Source of the DNA: Metabacillus litoralis
GTDB lineage: Bacteria > Bacillota > Bacilli > Bacillales > Bacillaceae
Length of the DNA: 64,000 nt
Reading direction: 5' to 3'
Assembly (NCBI RefSeq): GCF_003667825.1
Contig: NZ_CP033043.1
Span: 4,720,501-4,784,500 of the forward strand
Positions 38,200 to 47,760 of this stretch are shown here, piece by piece. The notes under the pieces were generated by a model, which saw only the letters and a list, made by a program, of their open reading frames with translations, was not told where the DNA came from and made no database searches. The position numbers and the translations under genes were made by a program. Every line of letters begins with the position of its first letter. The stretch's first letter is position 1.

Positions 38200-39957
38200 A
38201 TGCTCACAAAGTTAAAAAAATGGAATACGTTACGAAATCAAATATTAGTTGTCTTTTTAGTGGTTATGGCTGTGGTGCTATTGATTGTTAGTCTCTTAAC
38301 ATTTAATCAGGTTTCTACTTTATTAAAAAATAATGCTGATAAACAAATTCACCAAACAGTATCTGAGGCAAATGGGAGATTAGAATCTTTATATAAACAG
38401 ATAAGTACAGCCTCTAAATTTGTTATGACAAATTATAATATACAGAGGATTTTGACGAAGAGTTTTGAAGGGGAAGAAATTTCTTTTACTGAGCGGCAGC
38501 AAGTAGAGGGGATTGTTAACACGATTCAAGCAAATACAGATGGGATATTTTCTTTTGAACTATATACAAGTGATTTAAAAAGTTTATTACCAATACCAAA
38601 AGATAATGCAACTTTATTTTCTAGAATCGATGCAAGGTGGATAAATCAAGCAAATGATGCTAATGGGGGATTAGTATGGATAGGTGATGACCCAAGTAAT
38701 TCTGATAATATTCTCGCCCTAAGAAGAGTGAATCTTATGGGAAAAGACTATGCAAATGGTGGTTATTTACTTATTAGTATTTATCGGGATTATTTTGAAT
38801 TTGCTAATCAAGATAAGTCAAATCAATCCAATCAATATTCAATTCTATTAGATCAAGCCTTAAAGCCTATTCTTTCAAACTACCAACATTCTATTGATCC
38901 AATTATAAAGAATAATGATCCAACGATCACTTTAGAAAACCAGGAATATATGGTAACAAAGCAGACATCTAATGAAACTGGCTGGACACTAGTTATTTTA
39001 ACACCTATTAAAGCTTTAACTGAGGGTATTAGTGTGTTGCGCACAGGTATTATCATTTCTGGGGTTATTGGATTTATTATCTTTTTTATAAGCTCCTTAT
39101 TTCTATCAACGTTTATTACAAGTCCTATTATTAAACTAACAAAAACGATGCAGCAGGCAAGCTCAGGGTCTTTGACGATGAATCCTAGTGTAACGACCGT
39201 AAATGAAATTAATGAACTAAATAGTACGTATAATCAACTCGTTAAAGAAACAAATCATCTTATAAAAATGGTTTATCAAAAAGAAATTACCCGAAGTCGA
39301 AGTGAATTAAAGGCATTACAAGCCCAAATAAATCCACATTTCCTTTTCAATACCTTGGATGCTCTGAAGTGGGAGCTTGAGGATAAAGAACAGGAAGATT
39401 TGGCTGAGTTTGTTGTTGCTATGTCTGAATTGTTTCGATATACCATTACAAAACAAACAGACGGAGATTGGGTAACAATGAAAGAAGAACTTCAGCATAT
39501 TGAAAACTACATGGAGATTATGAAGATGCGCTTTGGAGACCATGTAAATTGGATTATGACAATCCCAAAAGAGCTTGAGCAGGTGAAAATACCAAAGCTA
39601 TTAATTCAACCCTTAGTTGAAAATGCTGTTTTACATGGAGCTGGAAATAAGGTAGATCCATGTACGATATCGATTTCTGTAAAGTCAATGGAGGACAAAG
39701 AATATCTTCAAATACTTGTAGAAGATGATGGGCCGGGAATAAACGAAGAAAACCTGGCTGTCATTAGACGTACCATGCAATCAGGAGGGGTTTCTTCAAT
39801 TAAAAAGGGGACTGGAATTGCTATTTCCAATGTACACAAGCGTCTTGAATTATATTATCAAGATCGTTTAAAAAGTGGACTTACCATAACGAGTGAGGAA
39901 GATAGTGGGACAAGGGTTTCATTTATCATACCTGTTAGCGGGGAGGAAGTACGATGA
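38200..39957 (+). CDS. xynD: Sensor histidine kinase, YesM/LytS type (XynD-like)
   Basis: A 585-residue membrane sensor. A helix at about 15-40, a ~240-residue extracellular sensing domain and a second helix near 280-305 lead into HAMP. The phospho-acceptor His380 is in QAQINPHFLFNTLDAL, followed by the HATPase with DDGPGI and GTGIAISN. This layout is the YesM class that senses extracellular or binding-protein-bound sugars. Order and partners equal the Geobacillus XynDC system, which controls the xylo-oligosaccharide ABC importer. The last four bases overlap the regulator gene. The symbol is by analogy. Confidence 0.88.
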   Translation: MLTKLKKWNTLRNQILVVFLVVMAVVLLIVSLLTFNQVSTLLKNNADKQIHQTVSEANGRLESLYKQISTASKFVMTNYNIQRILTKSFEGEEISFTERQQVEGIVNTIQANTDGIFSFELYTSDLKSLLPIPKDNATLFSRIDARWINQANDANGGLVWIGDDPSNSDNILALRRVNLMGKDYANGGYLLISIYRDYFEFANQDKSNQSNQYSILLDQALKPILSNYQHSIDPIIKNNDPTITLENQEYMVTKQTSNETGWTLVILTPIKALTEGISVLRTGIIISGVIGFIIFFISSLFLSTFITSPIIKLTKTMQQASSGSLTMNPSVTTVNEINELNSTYNQLVKETNHLIKMVYQKEITRSRSELKALQAQINPHFLFNTLDALKWELEDKEQEDLAEFVVAMSELFRYTITKQTDGDWVTMKEELQHIENYMEIMKMRFGDHVNWIMTIPKELEQVKIPKLLIQPLVENAVLHGAGNKVDPCTISISVKSMEDKEYLQILVEDDGPGINEENLAVIRRTMQSGGVSSIKKGTGIAISNVHKRLELYYQDRLKSGLTITSEEDSGTRVSFIIPVSGEEVR

Positions 39958-40742
39958 TTCATTTAAAGACAATTCTAATTGTGGATGACGAACCTAGAAC
40001 ACGTCTTGGGCTACAGAAAAATTTAAATGCTTGGGCAAATGGAAACTATGATGTGTTAACAGCTTCTAACGGGGAAGAGGCAATTGGGATTATGACAAAT
40101 CAACGGGTTCATATTCTTATTACCGATATCCAAATGCCAGAGATAACGGGCTTAGAATTACTTAAAATCGCAAAAGAACAGGATATCCATCCTGTTATCA
40201 TTGTGATTTCAGCGTATTCTGAATTTAAATATGCCCAGGAAGCTCTTCGTTTAGGGGTTATTAATTATCTGCTAAAACCAATTAGTAAAAAAGCTTTAAT
40301 TGAGGCTGTTGAGGATGCTGTACAGACAGTTGATAAGCAGGAGCGAGCAGGAATGATTGAAAAGGTAGTGGATAAAAAGCTTGTTACTGCAGATACTCAA
40401 AACTCAACAAATCCTGAAGCAATCAGGGAGGCAATTGAGTATATCAATCAAAACTTGAAAAATGAATTATCTCAAAAGGAAGTAGCGGATCATGTTCATT
40501 TAAATCCAAGCTATTTGAGTGTTTTGTTTAAAGAGCATGTTAAGCTCACATTTAGTGAATATGTCACGAGAAGAAGAATTCAACGAGCAAAGGAACTGTT
40601 GATTTCTACCCATTTACCTATCTATGATATTGCGGAAGAATCTGGTTATAAAACCCCAAAATACTTTATTAAGATATTCAAGGAAATAGAAGGTATGACA
40701 CCCAGTGCATACCGAAAAAACAACAATGAAAGGGCTTTCTAA
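39954..40742 (+). CDS. xynC: Response regulator with AraC-type DNA-binding domain (XynC/YesN-like)
   Basis: A 262-residue regulator. The receiver has Asp11, Asp12 and phospho-acceptor Asp58 (ILITDIQMPE); the C-terminal ~100 residues form a double HTH of AraC type (SQKEVADHVHLNPSYLSVLFKE, and IYDIAEESGYKTPKYFIKIFKE). It is shorter than many YesN proteins, which have a long linker; here the receiver runs almost straight into the HTH domain. Translationally coupled to the kinase (ATGA overlap). It probably activates the ABC importer operon starting 107 bases downstream. Confidence 0.9.
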   Translation: MIHLKTILIVDDEPRTRLGLQKNLNAWANGNYDVLTASNGEEAIGIMTNQRVHILITDIQMPEITGLELLKIAKEQDIHPVIIVISAYSEFKYAQEALRLGVINYLLKPISKKALIEAVEDAVQTVDKQERAGMIEKVVDKKLVTADTQNSTNPEAIREAIEYINQNLKNELSQKEVADHVHLNPSYLSVLFKEHVKLTFSEYVTRRRIQRAKELLISTHLPIYDIAEESGYKTPKYFIKIFKEIEGMTPSAYRKNNNERAF

Positions 40743-40848
40743 AAATAGTGGTATTTTTCCTAATCGTTGTGACCTATTTTTCAGAATGATCTGACTGTAC
40801 ACTATAAATGTAAGTTAAATAAAACTAAAGTCATAGGGGGTAATTAGT

Positions 40849-42174
40849 TTGTTTAAAAAGAAAGCGGTTGCAGTTGTTATGTCTGTTCTTATGCTTGTTT
40901 CTTTAGCACTTGCAGGTTGTTCTTCCTCAAGTTCTTCAGAAGAAGGTGGTAGTGGTAGTGCAGATGAAAAGAAAGTAATTAAATTTATGCATTTATGGCC
41001 TGAAGGAAGTTCAAATGCTCAGTTTTCAATTGTAAAAGATATTATTACTGAATATGAAAGTGAACATGACGTTAAAATTGAAACAGAAATTTTAAACCCT
41101 GATCAATACAGAGAAAAGCTTAAAGTTCTTGCTTCATCAAATGAGTTACCAGATATCGGTATGACTTGGTCTGATGGATTCATTCAACCTTATGTTGAAG
41201 GTGATATGTTAGCTCCACTAGACGATATCGTTGAAAGCAGCAATCTTAAAGATGCTTTTATCCCAGGTGTAAAGGAATCATACGCAGTTGACGGAAAAAC
41301 TTATGGTCTTCCTTTAGAATTAAATATTTCATATGTTTTCTATAACAAGGAAATCTTTGAAAAGTACAACCTAGAAGTTCCAAAAACTTTCGAAGAATAC
41401 AAGAATGTTGTAAAAACATTAGCTGATAATGGAGTTACTCCTGCTACTGTAGGTGCAAAAGATGGTTGGCCAGCATCATTCTGGTTTATGTACATGGCAG
41501 ACCGCATTGGTGGTTCTACAATCTTAACTGATGTTATTGATGGAAAAGCGAAATTTGATGATCCTTCAATTGTTAAAGCAGCAGAAGAAATTCAAAATCT
41601 TGTAGATATGGGTGGATTCGTAAAAGGTGCTAGTGCGTTATCAAATGATGATGCAAAAGGTTATTTCATGAACGAACAAGCAGCAATGTTCTTAACAGCT
41701 ACTTGGGAATTACCAAACTATACAACTAGTCCAGATGTCACACAAGAGTTTAAGGATAAAATCGGTTACTTTAAGTTCCCAACTTATGAAGGTGGTAAAG
41801 GAACTGAGATTAATAGCTATGTAGGTGGTCCTGGTGTTGGATTATTCGTAGCGAAAGATTCAAAGGTTCAAGAAGAAGCTAAAGATTTCACTGCATTCTT
41901 AGTTGAAAAATGGGGAGAAAAAGCTGTAACAGATGCTGGTGTTATTCCTGCAACAAAAGTTGATACATCTAGTTTAGATCTTGCTCCAATGTATATTGAC
42001 ATCTTAAAAGATTTAAGTGAAGCATCAAATGTTACAACTTATTTTGATACTCAATCAAGCCCAGCTGTATCTGAACTACACCATGATTTAGTAACTGCTC
42101 TATTTGGAAAACAAGTAACTCCGGAAGAATTTGTTAAACAACATGCAGATGAGCTTGCAAAAGAGCAAAAATAA
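40849..42174 (+). CDS. xynE: Sugar-binding lipoprotein of ABC importer (XynE-like)
   Basis: A 441-residue family 1 extracellular solute-binding protein. The signal peptide ends with LALAGC; Cys24 would be lipidated, and a Ser/Gly-rich linker follows. The mature part has the usual two-lobe fold pattern (MTWSDGF, YGLPLELNISYVFYNKEIF). It should catch xylo-oligosaccharides outside the membrane and pass them to the two following permeases, as in Geobacillus XynEFG. TTG start with AGGGGG upstream. No ATPase gene is present; such importers share an MsmX-type ATPase encoded elsewhere. Confidence 0.88.
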   Translation: MFKKKAVAVVMSVLMLVSLALAGCSSSSSSEEGGSGSADEKKVIKFMHLWPEGSSNAQFSIVKDIITEYESEHDVKIETEILNPDQYREKLKVLASSNELPDIGMTWSDGFIQPYVEGDMLAPLDDIVESSNLKDAFIPGVKESYAVDGKTYGLPLELNISYVFYNKEIFEKYNLEVPKTFEEYKNVVKTLADNGVTPATVGAKDGWPASFWFMYMADRIGGSTILTDVIDGKAKFDDPSIVKAAEEIQNLVDMGGFVKGASALSNDDAKGYFMNEQAAMFLTATWELPNYTTSPDVTQEFKDKIGYFKFPTYEGGKGTEINSYVGGPGVGLFVAKDSKVQEEAKDFTAFLVEKWGEKAVTDAGVIPATKVDTSSLDLAPMYIDILKDLSEASNVTTYFDTQSSPAVSELHHDLVTALFGKQVTPEEFVKQHADELAKEQK

Positions 42175-42192
42175 TACGAATCATTGAATTGA

Positions 42193-42226
42193 AGTAGAGG
42201 GCATGTGAATTGCCCTCTACTGTTTT
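42193..42226 (+). terminator. Stem-loop between binding protein and permeases
   Basis: GTAGAGGGCA pairs perfectly with TGCCCTCTAC, followed by TGTTTTG. Likely a partial terminator or 3'-end stabiliser giving more binding protein than permease. Confidence 0.65.
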
Positions 42227-42300
42227 GAAAGTATCTTTACAAACCCTCGAACCTATTGAAAATACTTAGTCTACATTTGATTAAGAAGGGAGTATAAGAA

Positions 42301-43176
42301 ATGAAAAATGTAATGTCGAACAAACTAGTAATCAGCCTTTATGTACTTCCTGCTTTGCTGCTTATTCTTCTATTAATTTATATCCCAATTGTTTTAACTG
42401 GCTATTATGGTCTTATGGACTGGAACGGCATAGGTGATATGACTTTTATTGGTTTAGAAAACTATATTGAATTAGTAAAAGATAAAATGTTCTGGCAAAG
42501 TACATGGCATTCTATTTTACTAGGAATCTTCTCGACTATTAGTCTTGTTGGGTATTTAATTTTATCGCTTATTTTAGCAAGTAAAATTAAAGGAGCTAAC
42601 TTTTTAAGAAAGATCTACCTTATTCCAATGTTATTATCTTCTGTTGCAATTGGTCAATTATGGGCAAAAATGTTTGATCCAACAAATGGAATGATTAACA
42701 GATTATTAGTCATGCTAGGTGTAGATAATCCACCAGTTTGGTTAGCGGATGCGAACATTGTTTTATATGCACTCTTTATTCCAATAGTTTGGCAATATGC
42801 TGGGTTTTATATCATTATCTTCTATGCAGCATTGAAAAACGTACCAGAAGAACTTATAGAAGCGGCTAAAATTGATGGAGCTACACCAATTCAAATTGCT
42901 TATAAAATCAAGGTGCCTTTAATTTCAGGTGTTATTAAGGTAATGGTCATTTTAGCAATCGTTGGTTCTTTAAAATACTTTGATTTAATCTTTGTTTTAA
43001 CTGGCGGTGGACCAAACGGTGCCAGTGAGGTTATGGCATCTTATATGTATAAGGAAGCATTTAGTAAATATAACTTTGGTTACGGAAGTGCAATTGGATT
43101 TGGATTATTAATTATCTGTCTTGTGATGACATGGTTGATTCAAAAATTACTTTCTTCAAAAGAAGATATATACTAG
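42301..43176 (+). CDS. xynF: ABC sugar permease 1 (XynF-like)
   Basis: A 291-residue inner-membrane permease of the MalF type with six helices. The cytoplasmic loop EELIEAAKIDGATPIQIAYKIKVPLI is the conserved EAA motif that contacts the ATPase. Paired with the next gene as a heterodimer of the xylo-oligosaccharide importer. GAAGGGAG stands before the ATG. Confidence 0.88.
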   Translation: MKNVMSNKLVISLYVLPALLLILLLIYIPIVLTGYYGLMDWNGIGDMTFIGLENYIELVKDKMFWQSTWHSILLGIFSTISLVGYLILSLILASKIKGANFLRKIYLIPMLLSSVAIGQLWAKMFDPTNGMINRLLVMLGVDNPPVWLADANIVLYALFIPIVWQYAGFYIIIFYAALKNVPEELIEAAKIDGATPIQIAYKIKVPLISGVIKVMVILAIVGSLKYFDLIFVLTGGGPNGASEVMASYMYKEAFSKYNFGYGSAIGFGLLIICLVMTWLIQKLLSSKEDIY

Positions 43177-43194
43177 GAAAGGGGAGTAACAACA

Positions 43195-44091
43195 ATGTCA
43201 AATGTTTTAAATGAAACACAAAAAAATACGACCCTATCTGCTAATTATAAAACAAATAAATCACTTGGAAGAAGAATTGGATATGGAGTTCTTTACTTAA
43301 TTCTAGGGATCATTGCAATAGTCCAAGTGTATCCGTTAGTCTGGTTATTTATGTTTTCACTAAAAACCAATCAAGAGGTATTTGGCATGTCCCCTTTTGC
43401 ACTACCACAAGATCCACAATGGGGAAACTATGTTAAGGCTTGGACAACAGGTAATATCGATGTCTACTTTTTTAATAGTGTACTATACACAATATTAGCC
43501 GTTATTATCACAGTTATTCTTGCTAGTTTTGTAACATTTGCTATTACAAGAATGTATTGGAAACTAAGTGGATTAGTGCTTGGTTTGTTTATGGCGGGAT
43601 ATATGATTCCGCTACATTCAACATTAATTCCATTATTTAATATCTTTAAATCAGTTAATCTAATTGATAATCCAATTGCAATTATTTTGTCGTATGTAGC
43701 GTTTAATTTACCAATTACAATCATGATCTTAACAGGTTTTTATAGATCAATTCCAAGGGAGATTGAAGAAGCAGCTGTTATGGATGGATGCTCTATTCAT
43801 AGAATCTTCTTCCAAATCACACTTCCAATGACGGTGCCTGTTCTTTCAACAACTGTCATTATTAACATGATTTACAACTGGAACGAATTTGTATTCGTAA
43901 ATACCTTCTTAAGCTCTGATAAATGGAAAACCATTACAGTTGGGGTAAACAACTTTGTTGGGCAATATTTAACAGATTGGGGAGCAATTGGTGCAACATT
44001 AATGATTAGTATTATCCCAGTATTAATTGCTTATTTCATTTTAAGTGATCGAATTGTTGAAGGAATTGCAGCAGGTTCAGTAAAAGGGTAA
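43195..44091 (+). CDS. xynG: ABC sugar permease 2 (XynG-like)
   Basis: A 298-residue MalG-type permease with six helices and the EAA loop EIEEAAVMDGCSIHRIFFQITLPM. It follows the first permease by 18 bases with AAAGGGGAG upstream. The operon ends here: two terminators follow at 44097-44130 and 44162-44191. Confidence 0.88.
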   Translation: MSNVLNETQKNTTLSANYKTNKSLGRRIGYGVLYLILGIIAIVQVYPLVWLFMFSLKTNQEVFGMSPFALPQDPQWGNYVKAWTTGNIDVYFFNSVLYTILAVIITVILASFVTFAITRMYWKLSGLVLGLFMAGYMIPLHSTLIPLFNIFKSVNLIDNPIAIILSYVAFNLPITIMILTGFYRSIPREIEEAAVMDGCSIHRIFFQITLPMTVPVLSTTVIINMIYNWNEFVFVNTFLSSDKWKTITVGVNNFVGQYLTDWGAIGATLMISIIPVLIAYFILSDRIVEGIAAGSVKG

Positions 44092-44096
44092 TAGTG

Positions 44097-44130
44097 GGGC
44101 TAACTCGAATAGGAGTTGGCCTTTTTGCCG
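44097..44130 (+). terminator. Terminator of the importer operon, first
   Basis: GGCTAACTC pairs with GAGTTGGCC (one G-U), followed by TTTTT. Confidence 0.8.
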
Positions 44131-44161
44131 AAATAAAAAAGGTATTTAAAGATATCGTTAA

Positions 44162-44191
44162 GGCTTCAGCAGAAATGTTGGGGCCTTTTTT
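44162..44191 (+). terminator. Terminator of the importer operon, second
   Basis: GGCTTCAGCA and TGTTGGGGCC close on a GAAA tetraloop with several G-U pairs, followed by six T residues. Confidence 0.6.
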
Positions 44192-44382
44192 CATGAAGTT
44201 AAAGGAAATCTACAATCTTGGGGAAGGTCATTTAAAAGCTATGGAGAACTATTATGGACATGATGTATTATACATATAGGTTTATTGTATTATTGGAAAA
44301 TATTAGACTGCTACAAAATTATGTATTATTTTCCCTATAAATATATTACGATATACGAAGAGTCATAGAAAGGAAGTTTAAA

Positions 44383-45051
44383 TTGAATAAGAAAAGGTTA
44401 TATATTTTAATTGGTATTTTCATTATTGGAATAAGTATTTTCCTTTTAAATTATATTGAATCTAATAGAAATGATCGTGTCAATGGTTCTTTTTCAAGCA
44501 GTTCAGTTAAGGATGAAAAATCAACTGATACAGAAGAAACTGAAGAAAATAGTGAATTTGATCAAAAGGCTGGAGAATTAGTTGAAAATCAATTTTCTTA
44601 TTTTCAATCCATTGTTAATGGTCAGTTTTTTGTTCAGTCCAGACAAAATGGCCCTCAAGATCAGTATCCGGAAGATTGGGTCACAGAGAGTGTTAAGAAT
44701 GAACTACAAGAACGAGTTTCAGAAATTGATGAACTATTACCTGAACAATTAGATTCCAGTAATTCTGTTGCTCAAGATTTGCTGCAAGTATTAATTCGAA
44801 TAAATCAGGCATATAGTCAATCTGAAAGTCAGAAAAATATATACCATGTTTATAGGATTTTATATGAGTTAAATAGTGAATTAAATGATTATGAACTCGA
44901 AGAAGGTATGTTTGATCCAGAAAATGATTGGTCACAGGTATTTAGCGAAGTGGAAGAAGAGCAGCAGGAAGTAAAAAGTGAAGCAGAATTACAGGTGGAA
45001 ATCGAATCAGCATTAGAGGCTGAGCATGAGGATGAACAAACTACAGAGTGA
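44383..45051 (+). CDS. Membrane-anchored acidic protein, unknown function
   Basis: A 222-residue protein. One N-terminal membrane segment (residues 5-24) with a positive N-terminus, then a long acidic, Glu/Gln/Ser-rich extracytoplasmic or tethered part with predicted helices (ESVKNELQERVSEIDELLPEQL; SEVEEEQQEVKSEAELQVEIE). No family recognised. TTG 44383 follows GAAAGGAAG. A strong terminator comes after. A single-gene unit between the xylan locus and the RsbR-like gene. Confidence 0.7.
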   Translation: MNKKRLYILIGIFIIGISIFLLNYIESNRNDRVNGSFSSSSVKDEKSTDTEETEENSEFDQKAGELVENQFSYFQSIVNGQFFVQSRQNGPQDQYPEDWVTESVKNELQERVSEIDELLPEQLDSSNSVAQDLLQVLIRINQAYSQSESQKNIYHVYRILYELNSELNDYELEEGMFDPENDWSQVFSEVEEEQQEVKSEAELQVEIESALEAEHEDEQTTE

Positions 45052-45097
45052 TACGCATTAAACGACTCTTATAAACAAACAACAGCTAATAACGAAA

Positions 45098-45136
45098 ATA
45101 AAGCTTCTTGGTTGGGAATGAAGCTTTATTTTTTTC
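45098..45136 (+). terminator. Terminator
   Basis: AATAAAGCTTC pairs with GAAGCTTTATT and is followed by TTTTTC. Confidence 0.85.
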
Positions 45137-45237
45137 TCTTCTTTTGTAAGGGATTTAATCATATACTCTGTATTTAAAAGTATGACATTCATTATAGATA
45201 TGTTCGAAAAAACTAAGTTTTAAGGAGATCTAAAGTC

Positions 45238-46074
45238 ATGAAGGAAGAATTAAAGTACATAGGGCAAAAAATTGTTGAGAATGACTTAGAACTTGCAAAA
45301 AAAGTAGTTTTTCAAAAAGATACCGTTCTTATGAAGCAGATTGAATTATCGAAGATGCCAATAGCAGAACGTATCAAGTATAGAGCCACTCTCATTCGTT
45401 ATTTTGGTGAGGCTCTTTATGGTAACCTTGATGAGATAAGAGAAAAGGTGATCTGTTGGGGAAGAGAGGCTGCACAAATTGCGATAAGGGATAATATTTC
45501 TTTAAGCAGCACATTAAGAGGGATCTATTTATATCGAACTGTTATCTGGGATGCTTTTACTAAAGAGTTAAATAAAAGGGAATTCGCTCCTATTACGATG
45601 CTTGATGTTTCTAAAATTATTGATCCGTTATTAGATTTAGTCTGCGGAATTATTGGTGAGGAATTTGAAAAGCATAATCAGAAATTAATGGATGTAGCTT
45701 ATACAGCACTTGAGGAACTCTCTGTACCTGTAGTTCCTATTGTAAAAGGTATTGTAGTGCTTCCTATAGTTGGGGCAGTAGATACACATCGTGCAAAATT
45801 AATTATGGATATCTCATTACATGAATCTGTTAGATTAGGTGTATTCAATCTCATTTTAGATGTGTCTGGTGTTCCAATTATTGATACAATGGTGGCCAAT
45901 CAATTATTTCAAGTTGTAAAAGCATTACAATTAACAGGTGTAGAAGTGATCATAACAGGAATTCGCCCGGAAATTGCTCAAACTGTTGTAAAGCTAGGAA
46001 TTCATTTTGGAGATATTAAGACAAAGGCTACAATGATGCAGGCCTTACATGAACTTGGCATTAAAAAATCCTGA
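45238..46074 (+). CDS. RsbR-family co-antagonist with STAS domain
   Basis: A 278-residue protein. The N-terminal ~150 residues are helical, like the globin-type sensor of RsbR paralogues. The C-terminal STAS domain (LSVPVVPIVKGIVVLPIVGAVD onward) contains the conserved Thr-bearing segments DVSGVPIIDT and ITGIRPEIAQT that RsbT phosphorylates in the B. subtilis stressosome. Such proteins gate sigma-B activation by stress. No RsbS or RsbT gene is adjacent, so it would join a stressosome encoded elsewhere. AAGGAGAT precedes the ATG. Confidence 0.85.
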   Translation: MKEELKYIGQKIVENDLELAKKVVFQKDTVLMKQIELSKMPIAERIKYRATLIRYFGEALYGNLDEIREKVICWGREAAQIAIRDNISLSSTLRGIYLYRTVIWDAFTKELNKREFAPITMLDVSKIIDPLLDLVCGIIGEEFEKHNQKLMDVAYTALEELSVPVVPIVKGIVVLPIVGAVDTHRAKLIMDISLHESVRLGVFNLILDVSGVPIIDTMVANQLFQVVKALQLTGVEVIITGIRPEIAQTVVKLGIHFGDIKTKATMMQALHELGIKKS

Positions 46075-46086
46075 ATTAATTAAGAA

Positions 46087-46120
46087 AGAGGATGAGCAAT
46101 TAAGCTCATCCTCTTATTTA
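46087..46120 (+). terminator. Terminator between rsbR-like gene and MFS gene
   Basis: AGAGGATGAGC pairs with GCTCATCCTCT, then TATTTAT. It may serve both converging genes. Confidence 0.75.
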
Positions 46121-46152
46121 TCTATAAGGATTAGGCCGTACCTCAATTTGCA

Positions 46153-47760
46153 TTAATGATTAGCCACAAATTCTTTGTTTTGATCTTCTGTTTCTTCATC
46201 ATCGTTATTTGTTGTTCTCAATGGAATCTCTTTAAGGAAAAGAGTGACAATGAAGGCGAGTGAAACAATACCAGCAGATACGATAAATACAGTTGTTAAA
46301 GAAGTATTTAAAGCTTCTTTTAATAGCTGGATAAACTGATCAAAGAAAGGAGTCATTTCTACAGGTAATTCTGAGCGAATGGCTTCTAATTGTTCTGTAT
46401 CCATTAATACTTGTGGATTTTGTAGTTGTGCCATGTTTTCAGCCATTTCTGGAGGTGGCGCAGGAATATTTTCTCCTTGAGTGCTTGCTAACTCATCTGT
46501 CATTTTGTTTCCCATAACAGATCCTAATAAAGCAACCCCAATTGTACCTCCTATTTGTCTAAATGTTTGCATCGCTGATGTTGCAACACCAAGGTACTTA
46601 TGACTCACAGCATTTTGTACAGTGATATTAAACACAGGCATATTGACGCCAAGTCCAATTCCTACAACAATTAATTGAAGAATTAATCGTGTGAGAGTTG
46701 ATTCAACTTCCAGTGTAGAATTTAACACAAGTCCTACTGCCATAATTATTAATCCAAGAAGGGCAAAAATTTTATATTTCCCTGTCTTCGTAATTAAGTT
46801 ACCTACAATAATACTCGAGGTAACCATTGAAATGGTCATGACCATTTCAACTAATCCGGAGACTGTCGCTGATTCCCCTTGAACCCCTTGAACGTAGAAC
46901 GGAACATACATAATTGTACCGAACATTCCCATTCCCATGAGCATTCCCGCTATATTAGATACAGAGAAAACACTATTTTTAAACAAGTAAAGGGGAAGAA
47001 CAGGGCTTTTCACTTTTAGTTCAATTATGATAAAGGCAATTAAAGATATGATTGTAAGTGAAAATAAGCCAATAATTTCAAATGAAGCCCATTCATACTT
47101 ATCTCCTGCCCATGTAAACCCTAATAATAATGAAACGATTGTAATTGTTAATGTAATCGAACCAAGAAAGTCAATTGATTCTCTCTCTTTTGCCTTTTGA
47201 GATGGATATAATTTAAATATTAAAGCAAAGGCAAAAAATCCGATCGGAAGGAATACCCAGAAAATCCAGTGCCAGTCAAAATTATCAACAATATATCCAC
47301 CAAGTGTTGGACCGAATAAACTTGAAAGTCCGAATACACCACCAAGAAGTCCTTGCCATCTCCCGCGTTCACGAGGGGCAAACAAATCTCCAACAGTTGT
47401 GAACGCACAAGACATAATCATCCCACCACCAAAGCCTTGAAGCCCTCGGTATAGGATTAATTGAAGAATATCATCTGCGGTTCCACATAAAAAGGCACCA
47501 ATCATAAAGATGGTGATACCAATTAGGATAAATATTTTTCTACCGTATATATCAGACAATTTACCAACTAACATAGCAGTAATTGTGGATGTTAACATAT
47601 AAACGGTAAATACCCAGTCAAAGTATTCCATTCCACCTATTTGAGAGACGATTTTTGGTAAAGCAGTACCTACGATTGTCATGTTAACTGCAGCAAAAAA
47701 CATGGCTGACATAATGGCAATCATAATCATAACTTTTTGTCTGTTTTCTAAGTGTTCCAT
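46153..47760 (-). CDS. Drug efflux MFS transporter, DHA2 (EmrB/QacA) family
   Basis: A 535-residue transporter with about 14 membrane helices. MFS motif A is seen in GKLSDIYGRKIF, and motif C-like glycine/proline patterns in the fifth helix (GVFGLSSLFGPTLGGYI) mark it as a proton antiporter. A long loop lies between the last two helices (ASTQGENIPAPPPEMAENMA), common in Bacillus LmrB/MdtP-like members. It overlaps the TetR gene by 13 bases, so repressor and pump form one operon. The exported compounds are unknown. Confidence 0.88.
   Translation of the reverse strand: MEHLENRQKVMIMIAIMSAMFFAAVNMTIVGTALPKIVSQIGGMEYFDWVFTVYMLTSTITAMLVGKLSDIYGRKIFILIGITIFMIGAFLCGTADDILQLILYRGLQGFGGGMIMSCAFTTVGDLFAPRERGRWQGLLGGVFGLSSLFGPTLGGYIVDNFDWHWIFWVFLPIGFFAFALIFKLYPSQKAKERESIDFLGSITLTITIVSLLLGFTWAGDKYEWASFEIIGLFSLTIISLIAFIIIELKVKSPVLPLYLFKNSVFSVSNIAGMLMGMGMFGTIMYVPFYVQGVQGESATVSGLVEMVMTISMVTSSIIVGNLITKTGKYKIFALLGLIIMAVGLVLNSTLEVESTLTRLILQLIVVGIGLGVNMPVFNITVQNAVSHKYLGVATSAMQTFRQIGGTIGVALLGSVMGNKMTDELASTQGENIPAPPPEMAENMAQLQNPQVLMDTEQLEAIRSELPVEMTPFFDQFIQLLKEALNTSLTTVFIVSAGIVSLAFIVTLFLKEIPLRTTNNDDEETEDQNKEFVANH

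Noticed and set aside
44094..44279. 61-codon frame after xynG
   Set aside because: It spans two intrinsic terminators, starts three bases after xynG without its own ribosome site and has no recognisable protein pattern.
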